Shown here in pieces: positions 35,005 to 43,167 of a DNA stretch of 54,980 bases; positions within the stretch are counted from its first letter, which is position 1, and each line of letters starts with the position of its first letter. The stretch is from Actinomycetes bacterium. Its GTDB lineage: Bacteria > Actinomycetota > Actinomycetes > Streptosporangiales > Streptosporangiaceae. Both the position numbers and the translations under genes were made by a program. The DNA lies in contig JAJYUU010000007.1 in assembly GCA_021792405.1 (NCBI GenBank), positions 1-54,980 on the forward strand. Reading direction: 5' to 3'. The notes beneath the pieces are model-generated. The model did no database searches. It had not been told where the DNA came from and saw only the letters and a program-made list of their open reading frames with translations.

Positions 35005-35847
35005 ATGAGCGGCGATCTGTCCGGGCGCACGTTCCTGATCACCGGCGCCAACACCGGGATTGGCCTGGCGACTGCCCGGGCGCTGGCGATGCGCGGCGGA
35101 CGGGTCTATGTGGCCTGCCGGTCAGAGCAGAAAGGCCGGGCAGCGGCTGAGTCAGTCGCGGCGGCGGCTGGCGCCGATGTAGCCCGTTTCCTGCAGCTGG
35201 ATCTGGCCGATCTCGCTGCGGTTCGGGCGAGCGCTCAGGCATTCCTGGCCTTGGGCGAGCCGCTGCACGTGCTCATCAACAACGCTGGCGTGGCCGGTCG
35301 GCGCGGGCTGACCAGGGACGGCTTCGAATTGATGTTCGGAGTCAATCACCTCGGTCACTTCGCCTTCACAACCGCGCTGATGGAGTGCCTGACCAGCAGC
35401 GGGGCCCGGATCGTCAACGTCTCGAGTGACGCGCACTACGCGGCGCGCGGCGTCGATTTCGGCCAGTTGCGGCGTCCTGCGCGTGGCATCACCGGAATGA
35501 CCGAGTACGCGGTTTCCAAGCTGTGCAACGTGCTGTTCACCCAGGAACTTGCCCGCCGCCTGGCCGGCACGGGCGTCACCAGCTACGCGCTGCACCCCGG
35601 CGTGGTCGCCTCCGACATCTGGCGGCGGGTGCCGTGGCCAGTGCGCCCGCTGGTGACTCGGCGCATGCTGACCGTCGACCAGGGCGCTTCGACCTCGCTG
35701 TACTGCGCGACGTCTCCGCAGTTGGCCGATGTCAGCGGCCGGTACTACGACAACTGTGCAGAGCGGGAGCCAAGCCCGGTGGCTACCGCTGAGCTCGCCG
35801 GGGAGCTCTGGCAGCACAGCGCGGACTGGACGGCTGCCGCGGGCTAG
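35005..35847 (+). CDS. Short-chain dehydrogenase, retinol-dehydrogenase-like
   Basis: 280 residues. The cofactor loop TGANTGIGLATARAL starts at residue 13, followed by ACRSEQKGRAA, which suggests NADP use, NNAGVAGRRG, the catalytic Ser in NVSSDAHYA and YAVSK (Tyr and Lys near 167 and 171). LHPGVVASDIWRR is typical of the RDH/WW-oxidoreductase-like branch. AAAGG lies before the ATG. The substrate, probably a lipophilic alcohol or ketone, is not known. It is convergent with the DUF929 gene. Confidence 0.88.
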   Translation: MSGDLSGRTFLITGANTGIGLATARALAMRGGRVYVACRSEQKGRAAAESVAAAAGADVARFLQLDLADLAAVRASAQAFLALGEPLHVLINNAGVAGRRGLTRDGFELMFGVNHLGHFAFTTALMECLTSSGARIVNVSSDAHYAARGVDFGQLRRPARGITGMTEYAVSKLCNVLFTQELARRLAGTGVTSYALHPGVVASDIWRRVPWPVRPLVTRRMLTVDQGASTSLYCATSPQLADVSGRYYDNCAEREPSPVATAELAGELWQHSADWTAAAG

Positions 35848-36108
35848 AAGCGTCCGGGCCCGCGTCCGCGTCGCCTTGCCTCCAGCAGTTCCAGCTGGTC
35901 CATGAGTTCGGCGGCCCGGCAATTGCCCGAGGCTCGGATGATCTTGATGCCGCCTGATGATCTTGATGGATGTTGGTTTTCTGCGCCTATAGCAACAAAA
36001 AACCTACATCCATGACTGGCGACGGGTCAGCAAGACCGACCCAAACTTCGTAAGTCGGGCGCTACCTGGGCCGGCTGGCGCCTGTGTGAACCGCCATGAC
36101 GAAGGCGG
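35848..36108. other. Gap between convergent genes with minus-strand coding trace
   Basis: On the minus strand, 35950 to 35844 reads as a plausible protein tail (IRASGNCRAAELMDQLELLE, then ARRRGRGPGRF and stop), with no start. Next to it TGATGATCTTGATG occurs twice in close succession (35936-35967). The AT-rich inverted repeat at 35966-36013 is listed separately. No complete gene is seen. Confidence 0.35.
35966..36013. terminator. AT-rich inverted repeat, likely bidirectional terminator
   Basis: ATGGATGTTGGTTTT (35966-35980) and AAAACCTACATCCAT (35999-36013) pair with one mismatch around an 18-base loop. Much lower GC than the surroundings. It lies between convergent genes, so termination is the simplest role; the sharp composition change also allows a mobile-element end. 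Confidence 0.5.
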
Positions 36109-36972
36109 CTAGATCTGGCCTTCCAGAGCGCGCACCGGCGCCGTGGTGCAGACGTTCGCCGGTAGGTTGCCGGTGATCTTGCAGATCGCCGCGGTGATCA
36201 GGTTGGCCGAGCCGACCGCGCCCTGCGCTACCGGCGAAGCGGGGTCATGCAGGTTGGCCGCGATCTGACTCCAGGTCAGGCCGTGCAGTATCTGCGGGTC
36301 ATAGGTGGTGCCCGCGATGAACCGGTTGCCGATGTCGATGAACGGGTAGCCGTTGCTCGGATCGTATTTGTTCCAGATTGCCTGCTGTGCCGGGGTCGGT
36401 TTCTGCAGCGGGTTGTGATTGATGTCCTGGTTCTCCACTGGCGTGAACACCAGGTACTTGCTGGTGTACGTCGCCCCGTAGAAGGTGAGCGTCGCGGTGT
36501 TGGGATAGACGTCTGTTGCCGAGGAGTGGATGCCCCGCAGCGGCGAGAAGGTGCCGAACCGGCTCAGCGCGACGGCCATCGCCCACCGCTCTGCCGCGCA
36601 GTACGGGCACCACTCAGCGCCGATGTAGAGCATCTCCGGCTTACCGCCGGAGACCAGCGCGGTGCCGGTGGCGGGCCGGATCGCGCCTGGCAGCGCTGCG
36701 CCGGCGCCGACCTTGGCCAGGGTGCTGGCGGGCACGGTGAGGTCAGCCTGGACGCCGGCGGGCAATGGGCCATTGGTCGCGGTGGCCTGCTTGGGCTTGT
36801 TACTGCTCGCGACAGCCGCGACGATGATGACGACGATCACCACCAGCAGCACGGCGCCGACGCCGCTGACGGCGAGCGTGCGGCGGCGCTTCTCGGCCTT
36901 GCGCTGCGCTGCCTGCTGCTCGGCGATCCGCGCCCGCGCGGACTGGCTCTTGTTCCGGTCAGCCTTGCCCAT
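36109..36972 (-). CDS. DUF929 membrane-anchored thioredoxin-like protein (copy 1)
   Basis: 287 residues. A highly basic cytoplasmic tail (residues 1-32), one membrane segment (33-55, [18 protein letters not shown]), and an outer domain with [23 protein letters not shown] (CxxC at Cys122 and Cys125), [16 protein letters not shown], and [16 protein letters not shown]929 proteins are thioredoxin-like. The C-terminal region has a conserved cysteine pair ([17 protein letters not shown]). With VKOR encoded 108 bases upstream on the same strand, it probably works as a disulfide-forming partner outside the membrane. Confidence 0.85.
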   Translation of the reverse strand: MGKADRNKSQSARARIAEQQAAQRKAEKRRRTLAVSGVGAVLLVVIVVIIVAAVASSNKPKQATATNGPLPAGVQADLTVPASTLAKVGAGAALPGAIRPATGTALVSGGKPEMLYIGAEWCPYCAAERWAMAVALSRFGTFSPLRGIHSSATDVYPNTATLTFYGATYTSKYLVFTPVENQDINHNPLQKPTPAQQAIWNKYDPSNGYPFIDIGNRFIAGTTYDPQILHGLTWSQIAANLHDPASPVAQGAVGSANLITAAICKITGNLPANVCTTAPVRALEGQI

Positions 36973-37080
36973 GGTCAGGATCTGGCTCCTCGGACTCGGC
37001 GCGATCGCTACGGACAGTCACTCAATGATGACATGTTGTCTTCGAGGCCCGCGGGACCGGTTCGCTCTCCCGGCGGTCCG

Positions 37081-37914
37081 CTAACTTGCGCGGCTCTCGG
37101 CCGCAGCCGGCTTCTCCCAGCTGAACGCGGTGTAGAAGACCAGCAGCGCGAAGAGCAGGAAAGTGGCCACATGCACGCTGGTGCACCACAGGCAAATGGC
37201 GTGGATCAGGTCGACCTCGGCGTAGATCAGGTAGAGGACGAAGCCCATGCCGGCGATGACGGACCCGAGCCGCAGCCAGCGGACTGCGGGTGAGCTGAGC
37301 CGCCAGCCCCATGGCGAGTTGACCGCAACCATGAAGAGGTAGAACGCAAGTCCCAGCACGGCGACCGGGAAGATCCCGAACACCATCGACTCCGGACTGG
37401 TGGTGACCTCCGCGCAGTTGATCAGGCCCTTGTCCGAGCAGGCCAGGGTGATGCTCGTGTCATAGTGCGCGAGCGTCAGGTAGATCGATGCGCCGAGGCC
37501 GTACAGCGACAGGATGAACGTGGCGATGGGCACGGCGCCCAGCGAGCGGAACTGGGACCAGGCCGCCCGCAGCAGCCTGTCCGCCGGACCGTCGGCCGGC
37601 TGGGCCGCCGCCGGGAGACCCGTGGCCTTACCGCCGGCCGCTGCCTTTCCGCCGACTGCGGCACTGCGGCCGGCCGGGCCGGATTTCCCGCTATCTGACC
37701 CAGCCGGAGTCCAGGCAGCGCTGGCCGGTAGTGCGCCGGCCGGCTTGCCGGTACCGGCGGCCTTCGGCGTGCTGCCCTGGCGCTTGCCGGACGCCTGGCC
37801 CTTGCCCGCGGAAGCCGACCGCGCGGTCGGCGAGCCCGGCCGGACCGGCGGTTGCCTGGTGCTGGACTGCCGGGTGCTGCCCGAGCGGCGCCCGGCAGGC
37901 TTCTGGCCGGCCAT
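37081..37914 (-). CDS. VKOR-family disulfide-generating membrane oxidase
   Basis: 277 residues. Residues 1-115 are an unusual disordered Pro/Ala/Gly/Lys/Arg-rich tail. Four or five membrane segments follow. Between segments 1 and 2 the outer loop has two cysteines (ITLACSDKGLINCAEVTTSP) and the fourth carries the active CxxC, ICLWCTSVH (Cys241, Cys244). VKOR passes electrons from thioredoxin-like partners to quinone, replacing DsbB in actinobacteria. The ATG overlaps the stop of the upstream DUF929 gene by one base, so coupled translation is likely. The long tail is not usual and may bind DNA, RNA or acidic lipids nonspecifically. Confidence 0.88.
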   Translation of the reverse strand: MAGQKPAGRRSGSTRQSSTRQPPVRPGSPTARSASAGKGQASGKRQGSTPKAAGTGKPAGALPASAAWTPAGSDSGKSGPAGRSAAVGGKAAAGGKATGLPAAAQPADGPADRLLRAAWSQFRSLGAVPIATFILSLYGLGASIYLTLAHYDTSITLACSDKGLINCAEVTTSPESMVFGIFPVAVLGLAFYLFMVAVNSPWGWRLSSPAVRWLRLGSVIAGMGFVLYLIYAEVDLIHAICLWCTSVHVATFLLFALLVFYTAFSWEKPAAAESRAS

Positions 37915-38852
37915 CAGAGTGATCCCGCCCCGGCCGTGGCCGCCGCTGAGCTGCAGACCGACGCGGGCGCGTTCTTGGTGATCTTGCAGATAGCCGCGGT
38001 GATCGAGTTCGCGGCTCCGTCGATGTCCTGAGCGATGGGGCTGGCCGGGTTCCTCAGGTCAGAAGCAATTTGCGTCCAGGTCAGGCCGAAGTGCCCGGGG
38101 TTAACGGATGGCGTGGTGCCGAGTGCGGACGGCAGGTACTGGCTCCCGATGATCAGGTACTGGTTGCCGATGTCGACGAATGGGAAGCTGCCGGAGTCAG
38201 TTGACGGTACGTACGGCGGGCCGTCGTAGGTGGACATCAGCGCGCTCTCCGCGGCCGTCGGCGTCTGCAGGGTCGCGTACCCGCTCCCGGATCGCTGCTC
38301 GCTGTACATCTCGACTGGCTTGAACACCAGGTAATTGCTGGTGTAGCTGGACTTGTAGAACGACAGCGTCGCGGTGTTGGTGAAGATGTCGGCGTTCGAC
38401 GAGCGGATCAGGTGCAGCCCGGAGAACCGCCCGAACCGGCTCAGCGCGATCACCATGGCCCAGCGCTCGGCCGCGCAGTAGGGGCAGTACTCCGCGCCCA
38501 TGTAGACGACCTCGGGCTTGCCGCCGGAGAGCAGGACCTTCTGGCCCTTGGTCGCGATCAGCGGGTTCACGGTGCCTTTGCCGACCGCATTCAGCGTGCT
38601 GGCCGGGACGCTGGTGAGTTCCCTGGTAACCGACGCCGTGGTGGCTGAACTGGCCGCAGAGCCGGCCGCGGCGGGCGGCGTGTTGCCGCCGCTCTTGACG
38701 ATGATCAGGACGATCACGACCACCAGCACGCCGAGCACGCTCCCGCCGGCCAGCATCATGCGGCGGCGAGTTTCCGCGCGCCGCGCGGCAGCTTGCTGCG
38801 CCGCGATTCTCTCCCGAGCGTTCATCCGCCGGATCCGCTCAGCCTTGCCCAT
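37914..38852 (-). CDS. DUF929 membrane-anchored thioredoxin-like protein (copy 2)
   Basis: 312 residues, first gene of the minus-strand set. The plan is that of copy 1: basic tail ([19 protein letters not shown]), membrane segment 34-53, and outer domain with [19 protein letters not shown] (Cys123, Cys126), [16 protein letters not shown] and [15 protein letters not shown]. The C-terminal cysteine pair ([17 protein letters not shown]) is kept. GAGGCAGG lies just before the ATG. Two similar proteins around one VKOR suggest division of labour, for example oxidase partner and isomerase; this is inference. Confidence 0.85.
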   Translation of the reverse strand: MGKAERIRRMNARERIAAQQAAARRAETRRRMMLAGGSVLGVLVVVIVLIIVKSGGNTPPAAAGSAASSATTASVTRELTSVPASTLNAVGKGTVNPLIATKGQKVLLSGGKPEVVYMGAEYCPYCAAERWAMVIALSRFGRFSGLHLIRSSNADIFTNTATLSFYKSSYTSNYLVFKPVEMYSEQRSGSGYATLQTPTAAESALMSTYDGPPYVPSTDSGSFPFVDIGNQYLIIGSQYLPSALGTTPSVNPGHFGLTWTQIASDLRNPASPIAQDIDGAANSITAAICKITKNAPASVCSSAAATAGAGSL

Positions 38853-39043
38853 GCCTGCCTCGTCTGGGTACTTAGGGGGTTATCTGACGGCCGCGAAGGA
38901 CGCCGCACTCAATGCTAAGGCGCGCCGTCTGGTGCAGCCGCAACTGTTATCGAAGCGGAAGCAGTTGAAGGTTACCTGAAGGCCGGCTCTACCCGGACTG
39001 AGGCGCAGTGCCGGAAAACACCGTTTCACGCTGTCCATGATTC

Positions 39044-39071
39044 TTGCGGTGCGCAACCAGAGATAGCTATC
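39044..39071 (+). promoter_or_regulatory. Candidate promoter and palindrome before the oxyanion transporter operon
   Basis: TTGCGG at 39044-39049 and GCTATC at 39066-39071 are 16 bases apart. The 10-base palindrome GATAGCTATC (39062-39071), flanked by CAGA and TCTG, covers the -10 region and could bind the HTH sensor encoded at the operon's end. The predicted RNA start is within three bases of the ATG at 39081, so the mRNA may be leaderless; the GAGGA touching the ATG is too close to act as a ribosome site. Confidence 0.45.
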
Positions 39072-39080
39072 GTCTGAGGA

Positions 39081-40148
39081 ATGCTGACCTTCATCAACCG
39101 GTGCCGCAGCCAGCTGGCCCCGCGGGCACGGACATTCCGGACCGGCGTGATTCTCGCAGTAGCGTGTGCCGGGCTCGCCGCAGCTGGCTGTGGCAGCTCC
39201 GGATCTAGTAGCGCCGGATCTAACAGCCCGGCGTCGGGTTCGTCCGGTCCCGCGGTGTCCGGGACGGCGAGCGTGGCTTATGCGGGATCCCTGCAGGACC
39301 TCGACGAGAAGAGCATCGGGCCCGGCTTCACCAAGGCGACTGGCTACCAGTACTCCGGTCGCGGCGGGGGCTCGGTCGCGGTGGCGCAAGAGATCGCCGC
39401 AGGCGAGATAACGCCGAACGTCTTCGAGAGCATCGGGGCCAAGCCGATCAAGATGCTGGAGCCCAGGTTCACCAGCTGGTACATCCAGTTCGCCGCCAGC
39501 CCGATCGTGCTTGCCTACAACCCGCAGAGCAAGTACGCAAGCGAGCTCAAGGCCTACGCCGACGGCAGCAAGCCGATATCCGGCCTGTTCACGCTGCTTG
39601 AGACACCGGGGTTCAGGCTCGGCCGCACCGACCCGAATATCGACCCGCAGGGCGCAGCTTTCATCGAGATGCTGGAGCTCGCCCAGAAGCAGTACCACCT
39701 CCCCGCAGGCACGGTGGAGAAAATCCTGGGCGGCCCGCCCTCGTCTGCTTCCTCGCCAGAGATCTTCGACGAGACTGCGCTGGAGCCGCGACTGCAGGCT
39801 GGTCAGCTCGACGCGGCCAGCGCCTTCCTGTCGCAGGCGGTCCAGCTGCACCTGAGCTACATCCCGCTGCCTGACACCATCGACTTCGGCAACCCGGCCA
39901 TGGCGGCGCACTACGCCACGGCGAGCCTGAAGCTGGCCAACGGAACGGTGTCCACGGGCGGCCCGCTGGTGGTGGACGTCACCACGATCGGGAAGCCGAC
40001 CAAGGCCGCCGAAGCGTTCATCGCCTACCTGTTGTCCAAGACCGGCCTAGCCCTGCACAAGGCCGCCGGATACACGCTGCTGACCCCGACGATCGTCGGG
40101 AAGGCCAGTGCCGTTCCCGCAGCCGTGCGCAGTGAGCTGAGTGGTTAG
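39081..40148 (+). CDS. Molybdate/tungstate-type ABC transporter lipoprotein
   Basis: 355 residues. A lipoprotein signal ends in AGLAAAGC with the lipidated Cys37, then a Ser/Gly linker. The binding domain starts VAYAGSLQDLDEKSIGPGF, like the archaeal-type WtpA/ModA proteins, and has FTSWYIQFAASPIVLAYNP, GRTDPNIDPQGAAF and a C-terminal FIAYLLSKTGLALHKAAGYTL, all typical of oxyanion-binding proteins. It should deliver molybdate or tungstate to the permease. Which anion is bound cannot be read from the sequence. The next gene overlaps its end by eight bases. Confidence 0.85.
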   Translation: MLTFINRCRSQLAPRARTFRTGVILAVACAGLAAAGCGSSGSSSAGSNSPASGSSGPAVSGTASVAYAGSLQDLDEKSIGPGFTKATGYQYSGRGGGSVAVAQEIAAGEITPNVFESIGAKPIKMLEPRFTSWYIQFAASPIVLAYNPQSKYASELKAYADGSKPISGLFTLLETPGFRLGRTDPNIDPQGAAFIEMLELAQKQYHLPAGTVEKILGGPPSSASSPEIFDETALEPRLQAGQLDAASAFLSQAVQLHLSYIPLPDTIDFGNPAMAAHYATASLKLANGTVSTGGPLVVDVTTIGKPTKAAEAFIAYLLSKTGLALHKAAGYTLLTPTIVGKASAVPAAVRSELSG

Positions 40149-40968
40149 CCGCGCTCCGGTCGCAGCGGCCGGCTGGCATCGAGTCAGGTCAGCGCGCGCG
40201 GGGGCGTCGGTTGCGGGTGCGGCGATCATCTGGCTGGCGCTGCTCGGGCCGGTCATCGCGCTGCTCGCGCACCTGTCCTGGCATGCAGTGGTCAGTTCGC
40301 TGACCGCCCCCGGCGCGCTTGCGCCACTGGTGGTATCGGCTGAGTCCGGTGCCGTGACGCTGGCCGTGCTCATCCTCGTCTGCACCCCGCTGAGCTGGAA
40401 GCTGGCCAAGGGCACGCTGCCCTTCCCGCGGGTGTGGGAGGCGGGGGTGCTGACCAGCCTGTTGCTGCCGCCGCTGGTCATCGGCCTGCTGCTGGTCTTC
40501 ATGGTCGGGCCGTACACCGCCATCGGCCAGGCCATCGCGCACCTGAACCTGTCCGCGACCAACACCTTCCTGGCCCTGGTCGTCGCCGAAGTGTATGAGT
40601 CGGCGCCGTACTACGTGCTCGGCGCGCAAGCCGCGTTCGGCAGCGTCCCGCCGCAGCTAGAGCAGCAGGCCGCGCTGCTCGGCGACCCGCCGCGACGGGT
40701 CTTCCGCCGGGTCACGCTGCCGCTGGCCGGCCCCGGCCTGGCGACGGCGCTGACGATGGCCTGGGCCAGAGCAATGGGAGCGTTCGGCGCCGTGATCATC
40801 ATCGCCTATCATCCCTATGGTCTGCCAATGCAGATCTGGACGACACTGCAGGAAACCGGGCTGCCGTCCGCGCTGCCGTTCGCCCTGGTCCTGCTGGTGG
40901 TCGCGCTGCCGCTGCCGCTGGCTGCCTATGTCTGGAGCGCGCGTGCTCAGGGCCGACGTCGAGGTTGA
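40141..40968 (+). CDS. Molybdate/tungstate-type ABC permease
   Basis: 275 residues, GTG start. Six membrane segments; the cytoplasmic EAA loop is QAALLGDPPRRVFRRVTLPLAGPGLATAL, quoted in part as ALLGDPPRRVFRRVTLPLAG. SLLLPPLVIGLLLVF and AMGAFGAVIIIAYHPYGLP are typical ModB/WtpB segments. It forms a homodimeric channel with the lipoprotein and the ATPase. The ATPase gene starts 26 bases before this gene's end. Confidence 0.88.
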   Translation: MVSRAPVAAAGWHRVRSARAGASVAGAAIIWLALLGPVIALLAHLSWHAVVSSLTAPGALAPLVVSAESGAVTLAVLILVCTPLSWKLAKGTLPFPRVWEAGVLTSLLLPPLVIGLLLVFMVGPYTAIGQAIAHLNLSATNTFLALVVAEVYESAPYYVLGAQAAFGSVPPQLEQQAALLGDPPRRVFRRVTLPLAGPGLATALTMAWARAMGAFGAVIIIAYHPYGLPMQIWTTLQETGLPSALPFALVLLVVALPLPLAAYVWSARAQGRRRG

Positions 40969-41986
40969 CCGCAGGGACTTCACCGTGCGCGCGGCGATGG
41001 AGGTCGCGCCGGGGGAGCGGCTTGCGCTGTTCGGCCCGTCCGGAGCCGGGAAGACCACGCTGCTGGAGGCCATTGCCGGACTGGTGCAGCCGCGTTCCGG
41101 CCTGATCGAGCTGGCTGGCCGGACGCTCACCAGGACCGCCGCGCCCAGGGTTGCGGTTCCGCCATGGCGGCGGCAGGTGGGCCTGCTGCGGCAAGATCCG
41201 GGCTTGTTCCCGCACCTGTCCGTCAGGGACAACCTGACGTACGCCCGGTCGGCCCGCGCGGCCGGCCCGCTCGGCACCGAGCTTGCCGGGTTGGCGGCGG
41301 CGCTGGGCATCGCCGACCTGCTGGACGCGATGCCGGCCAGGCTGTCCGGCGGCCAGCAGCACCGGGTAGGGCTCGGCCGGCTGCTGCTCGCGCACTGCGG
41401 AGTGCTGCTGCTCGACGAGCCGTATTCCGGCCTCGACGCCGCGCTGCGCCGCATCTTGACGGCCCTGGTGGTCGCTCTGGTGACCGAGCGCGGCATCCCG
41501 GCCGTACTGGTCGCGCACGAGCTCGCCGACGCCCAGGCCTTCGCCAGCCAGCTCGCGATCATCGACAAGGGTGCCATCGTGCAGACCGGCGCGCCGGATG
41601 AGATCGTGCTGCACCCCGCCGTCCGCCGCGTCGCCGAGCTCGTCGGCTATCTCGGGTTCGTGCCGGTGGCTGGCCGGCCTGGCACGGTGGCCGGCATCCA
41701 CCCGGATCGGGTTGTGCCCGGCGCCGCCCCGGCCCGCGGGTTGGTACTGACCGGCACGATCGCGGCCAGCCGGCCTGCGGGCGCGACATTCGAGGTTGAC
41801 CTGCAGTGTGCGGACGGCCAGGTGATCACCTGCAGGCTGGCCGACCGTCCGGGCCCGGACGGCGCGAGCTTGTCGGTGACCGCGCTGGACCCGCCCTGCT
41901 TCGGGCCGGACGGCTCAGCGGTCGACCTACGGGCCCACGCGATGGCGGCGCCAGAGCCGGCGGCGCCAGAGCCGGCGGCGCCATGA
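40943..41986 (+). CDS. Molybdate/tungstate-type ABC ATPase with C-terminal TOBE-like domain
   Basis: 347 residues from GTG 40943. Walker A GPSGAGKTT, Q-loop LLRQDPGLFPHLSVRDNL, signature LSGGQQHRVGLGRLLL, Walker B LLLDEPYSGLDAAL and the switch His in VLVAHELADAQ are all present. Residues ~250-325 look like an oxyanion-binding TOBE module, by which ModC proteins are inhibited when the cell has enough of the anion. The last residues are the repeat APEPAAPEPAAP, encoded by a 15-base tandem repeat (41947-41983). The stop overlaps the next ATG (ATGA). Confidence 0.88.
   Translation: MLRADVEVDRRDFTVRAAMEVAPGERLALFGPSGAGKTTLLEAIAGLVQPRSGLIELAGRTLTRTAAPRVAVPPWRRQVGLLRQDPGLFPHLSVRDNLTYARSARAAGPLGTELAGLAAALGIADLLDAMPARLSGGQQHRVGLGRLLLAHCGVLLLDEPYSGLDAALRRILTALVVALVTERGIPAVLVAHELADAQAFASQLAIIDKGAIVQTGAPDEIVLHPAVRRVAELVGYLGFVPVAGRPGTVAGIHPDRVVPGAAPARGLVLTGTIAASRPAGATFEVDLQCADGQVITCRLADRPGPDGASLSVTALDPPCFGPDGSAVDLRAHAMAAPEPAAPEPAAP
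41947..41983 (+). repeat. 15-base tandem repeat, 2.5 copies
   Basis: GGCGCCAGAGCCGGC repeats at 41947 and 41962, with a partial third copy that runs into the next gene's ATG. In frame it adds EPAAP units to the ATPase tail. Confidence 0.8.
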
Positions 41987-43098
41987 CCGGGGAACCGTCC
42001 AGTCAGCGTGCCGGTGTCCAGCTGCGGCTGGCCCGCCAGGCCCGCGGCTTCTCCCAGCAGCAGCTGGCCGGTATGGCCGGGGTGTCCAGGCAGGCGGTGT
42101 CTGCCGTCGAGGCGGGCGCCTCGGACCCGTCGCTACGGGTCGCGCTCGCGCTGAGCCGGGCCCTGGGCCTGACCGTGGAGGAGCTGTTCGGGCCGGCCAT
42201 CCCCGAGCCGGTGGTCACGACCCGGCCGCTGGCGCCACTCGGCAGCCCGGGAGCGAGGGTCGGAATCGCTCCGGTGGGCGACTACTTCGTCGCCCTGCCG
42301 CTGTCGGGCGGAACCGTGACCAGAGCCGGTTTCGCGCCGGCCGGCGGCCGGGTTGCGCACGCCGCCGATGTCGCTCCCCTCGGTCCGCCTCGGCCGACGC
42401 TGGTGGTGGCGGGCTGCGATCCCGCGCTGCCGCTGATCGAGCAGCCGCTGAGCCTGCTCGACCCGCCGGTCTCGTTCGCCTGGTGGCCGTGCCCGAGCCA
42501 GGAGGCGCTGAGCCTGGCTGCGGCCGGCCTGGTGCACGTGGCCGGCGCGCACCTGCGCGGCCAGTCGGGTGATTACAACACCGGGCCGGCCGCCGAGCTG
42601 CTGCGCGGCGGGGGCGAGATCGTCGGGTTCTGCTCGTGGCGCGAAGGCCTGGTGCTGCGGCCAGCGGTGGCAGCTGGAGTCTGCAGCGTCGCGGATGTCG
42701 CGGCTGCACGGCTGCGGGTGGTCAACCGCGAGCCGGGCGCGGAAGCCCGCCGGGTGCTGGACCGGGAGCTGGCCAGGCAACGGATCGACGGCCGGGAGCT
42801 GCCCGGCTACTCGACGAGGGTGACGGGCCACCTGGAAGTGGCAGCGGCCATCGCCGCCGGACTCGCTGACGCCGGCATCGCCAGCGAGGCGGCCGCGCTC
42901 GCTTACGACCTGGCCTTCGTGCCGCTGACGCAGGAGCGATTCGACTTGGTGGTGCCCGCCATGCATGCCGGATCGCGTGAGGTGCAGGCGCTGCTGCGGG
43001 CATTGTCGTCGCGATGGCTGCTCGACCAGCTCGCCAGCCTGCCCGGATACACCGTGACGCAATGCGGCGAGCGACTTGCGACCATCCCGGCCGGCTGA
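41983..43098 (+). CDS. HTH regulator with periplasmic-binding-like sensor domain
   Basis: 371 residues. An XRE-type HTH at residues 10-65 (QLRLARQARGFSQQQLAGMA, GVSRQAVSAVEAGASDPSL) is followed by a ~290-residue PBP-like domain: LVVAGCDPALPLIEQPL, HVAGAHLRGQSGDYNTGPAAELL, LRVVNREPGAEARRVLDREL, GHLEVAAAIAAGLADAGI and LAYDLAFVPLTQERFDLVVP. This domain (the PBP-like family found in molybdate-linked regulators) probably senses the cytoplasmic oxyanion or a molybdopterin-related ligand. It is the fourth gene of the transporter operon and likely controls it. The ATG overlaps the ATPase stop. Confidence 0.85.
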   Translation: MTGEPSSQRAGVQLRLARQARGFSQQQLAGMAGVSRQAVSAVEAGASDPSLRVALALSRALGLTVEELFGPAIPEPVVTTRPLAPLGSPGARVGIAPVGDYFVALPLSGGTVTRAGFAPAGGRVAHAADVAPLGPPRPTLVVAGCDPALPLIEQPLSLLDPPVSFAWWPCPSQEALSLAAAGLVHVAGAHLRGQSGDYNTGPAAELLRGGGEIVGFCSWREGLVLRPAVAAGVCSVADVAAARLRVVNREPGAEARRVLDRELARQRIDGRELPGYSTRVTGHLEVAAAIAAGLADAGIASEAAALAYDLAFVPLTQERFDLVVPAMHAGSREVQALLRALSSRWLLDQLASLPGYTVTQCGERLATIPAG

Positions 43099-43113
43099 CG
43101 GACGCCGGCGCTG

Positions 43114-43167
43114 GCGACCACAGCGACCACAGCGACCACAGCGACCACGGCGACCACGGCGACCCCG
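43114..43167. repeat. 9-base tandem repeat, six copies
   Basis: GCGACCACA three times, GCGACCACG twice and GCGACCCCG once, ending exactly at the stop codon of the minus-strand methyltransferase. It separates two convergent genes. No hairpin potential. Confidence 0.85.

Noticed and set aside
36679-36972. Basic N-terminus of the DUF929 protein as a DNA-binding domain
   Set aside because: It is immediately followed by a membrane segment and fits the positive-inside rule; the second DUF929 copy has the same layout.
43114-43167. CRISPR-like array of short repeats
   Set aside because: The 9-base units are directly contiguous with no spacers, so this is a simple tandem repeat. No CRISPR array or cas gene was seen anywhere in the window.
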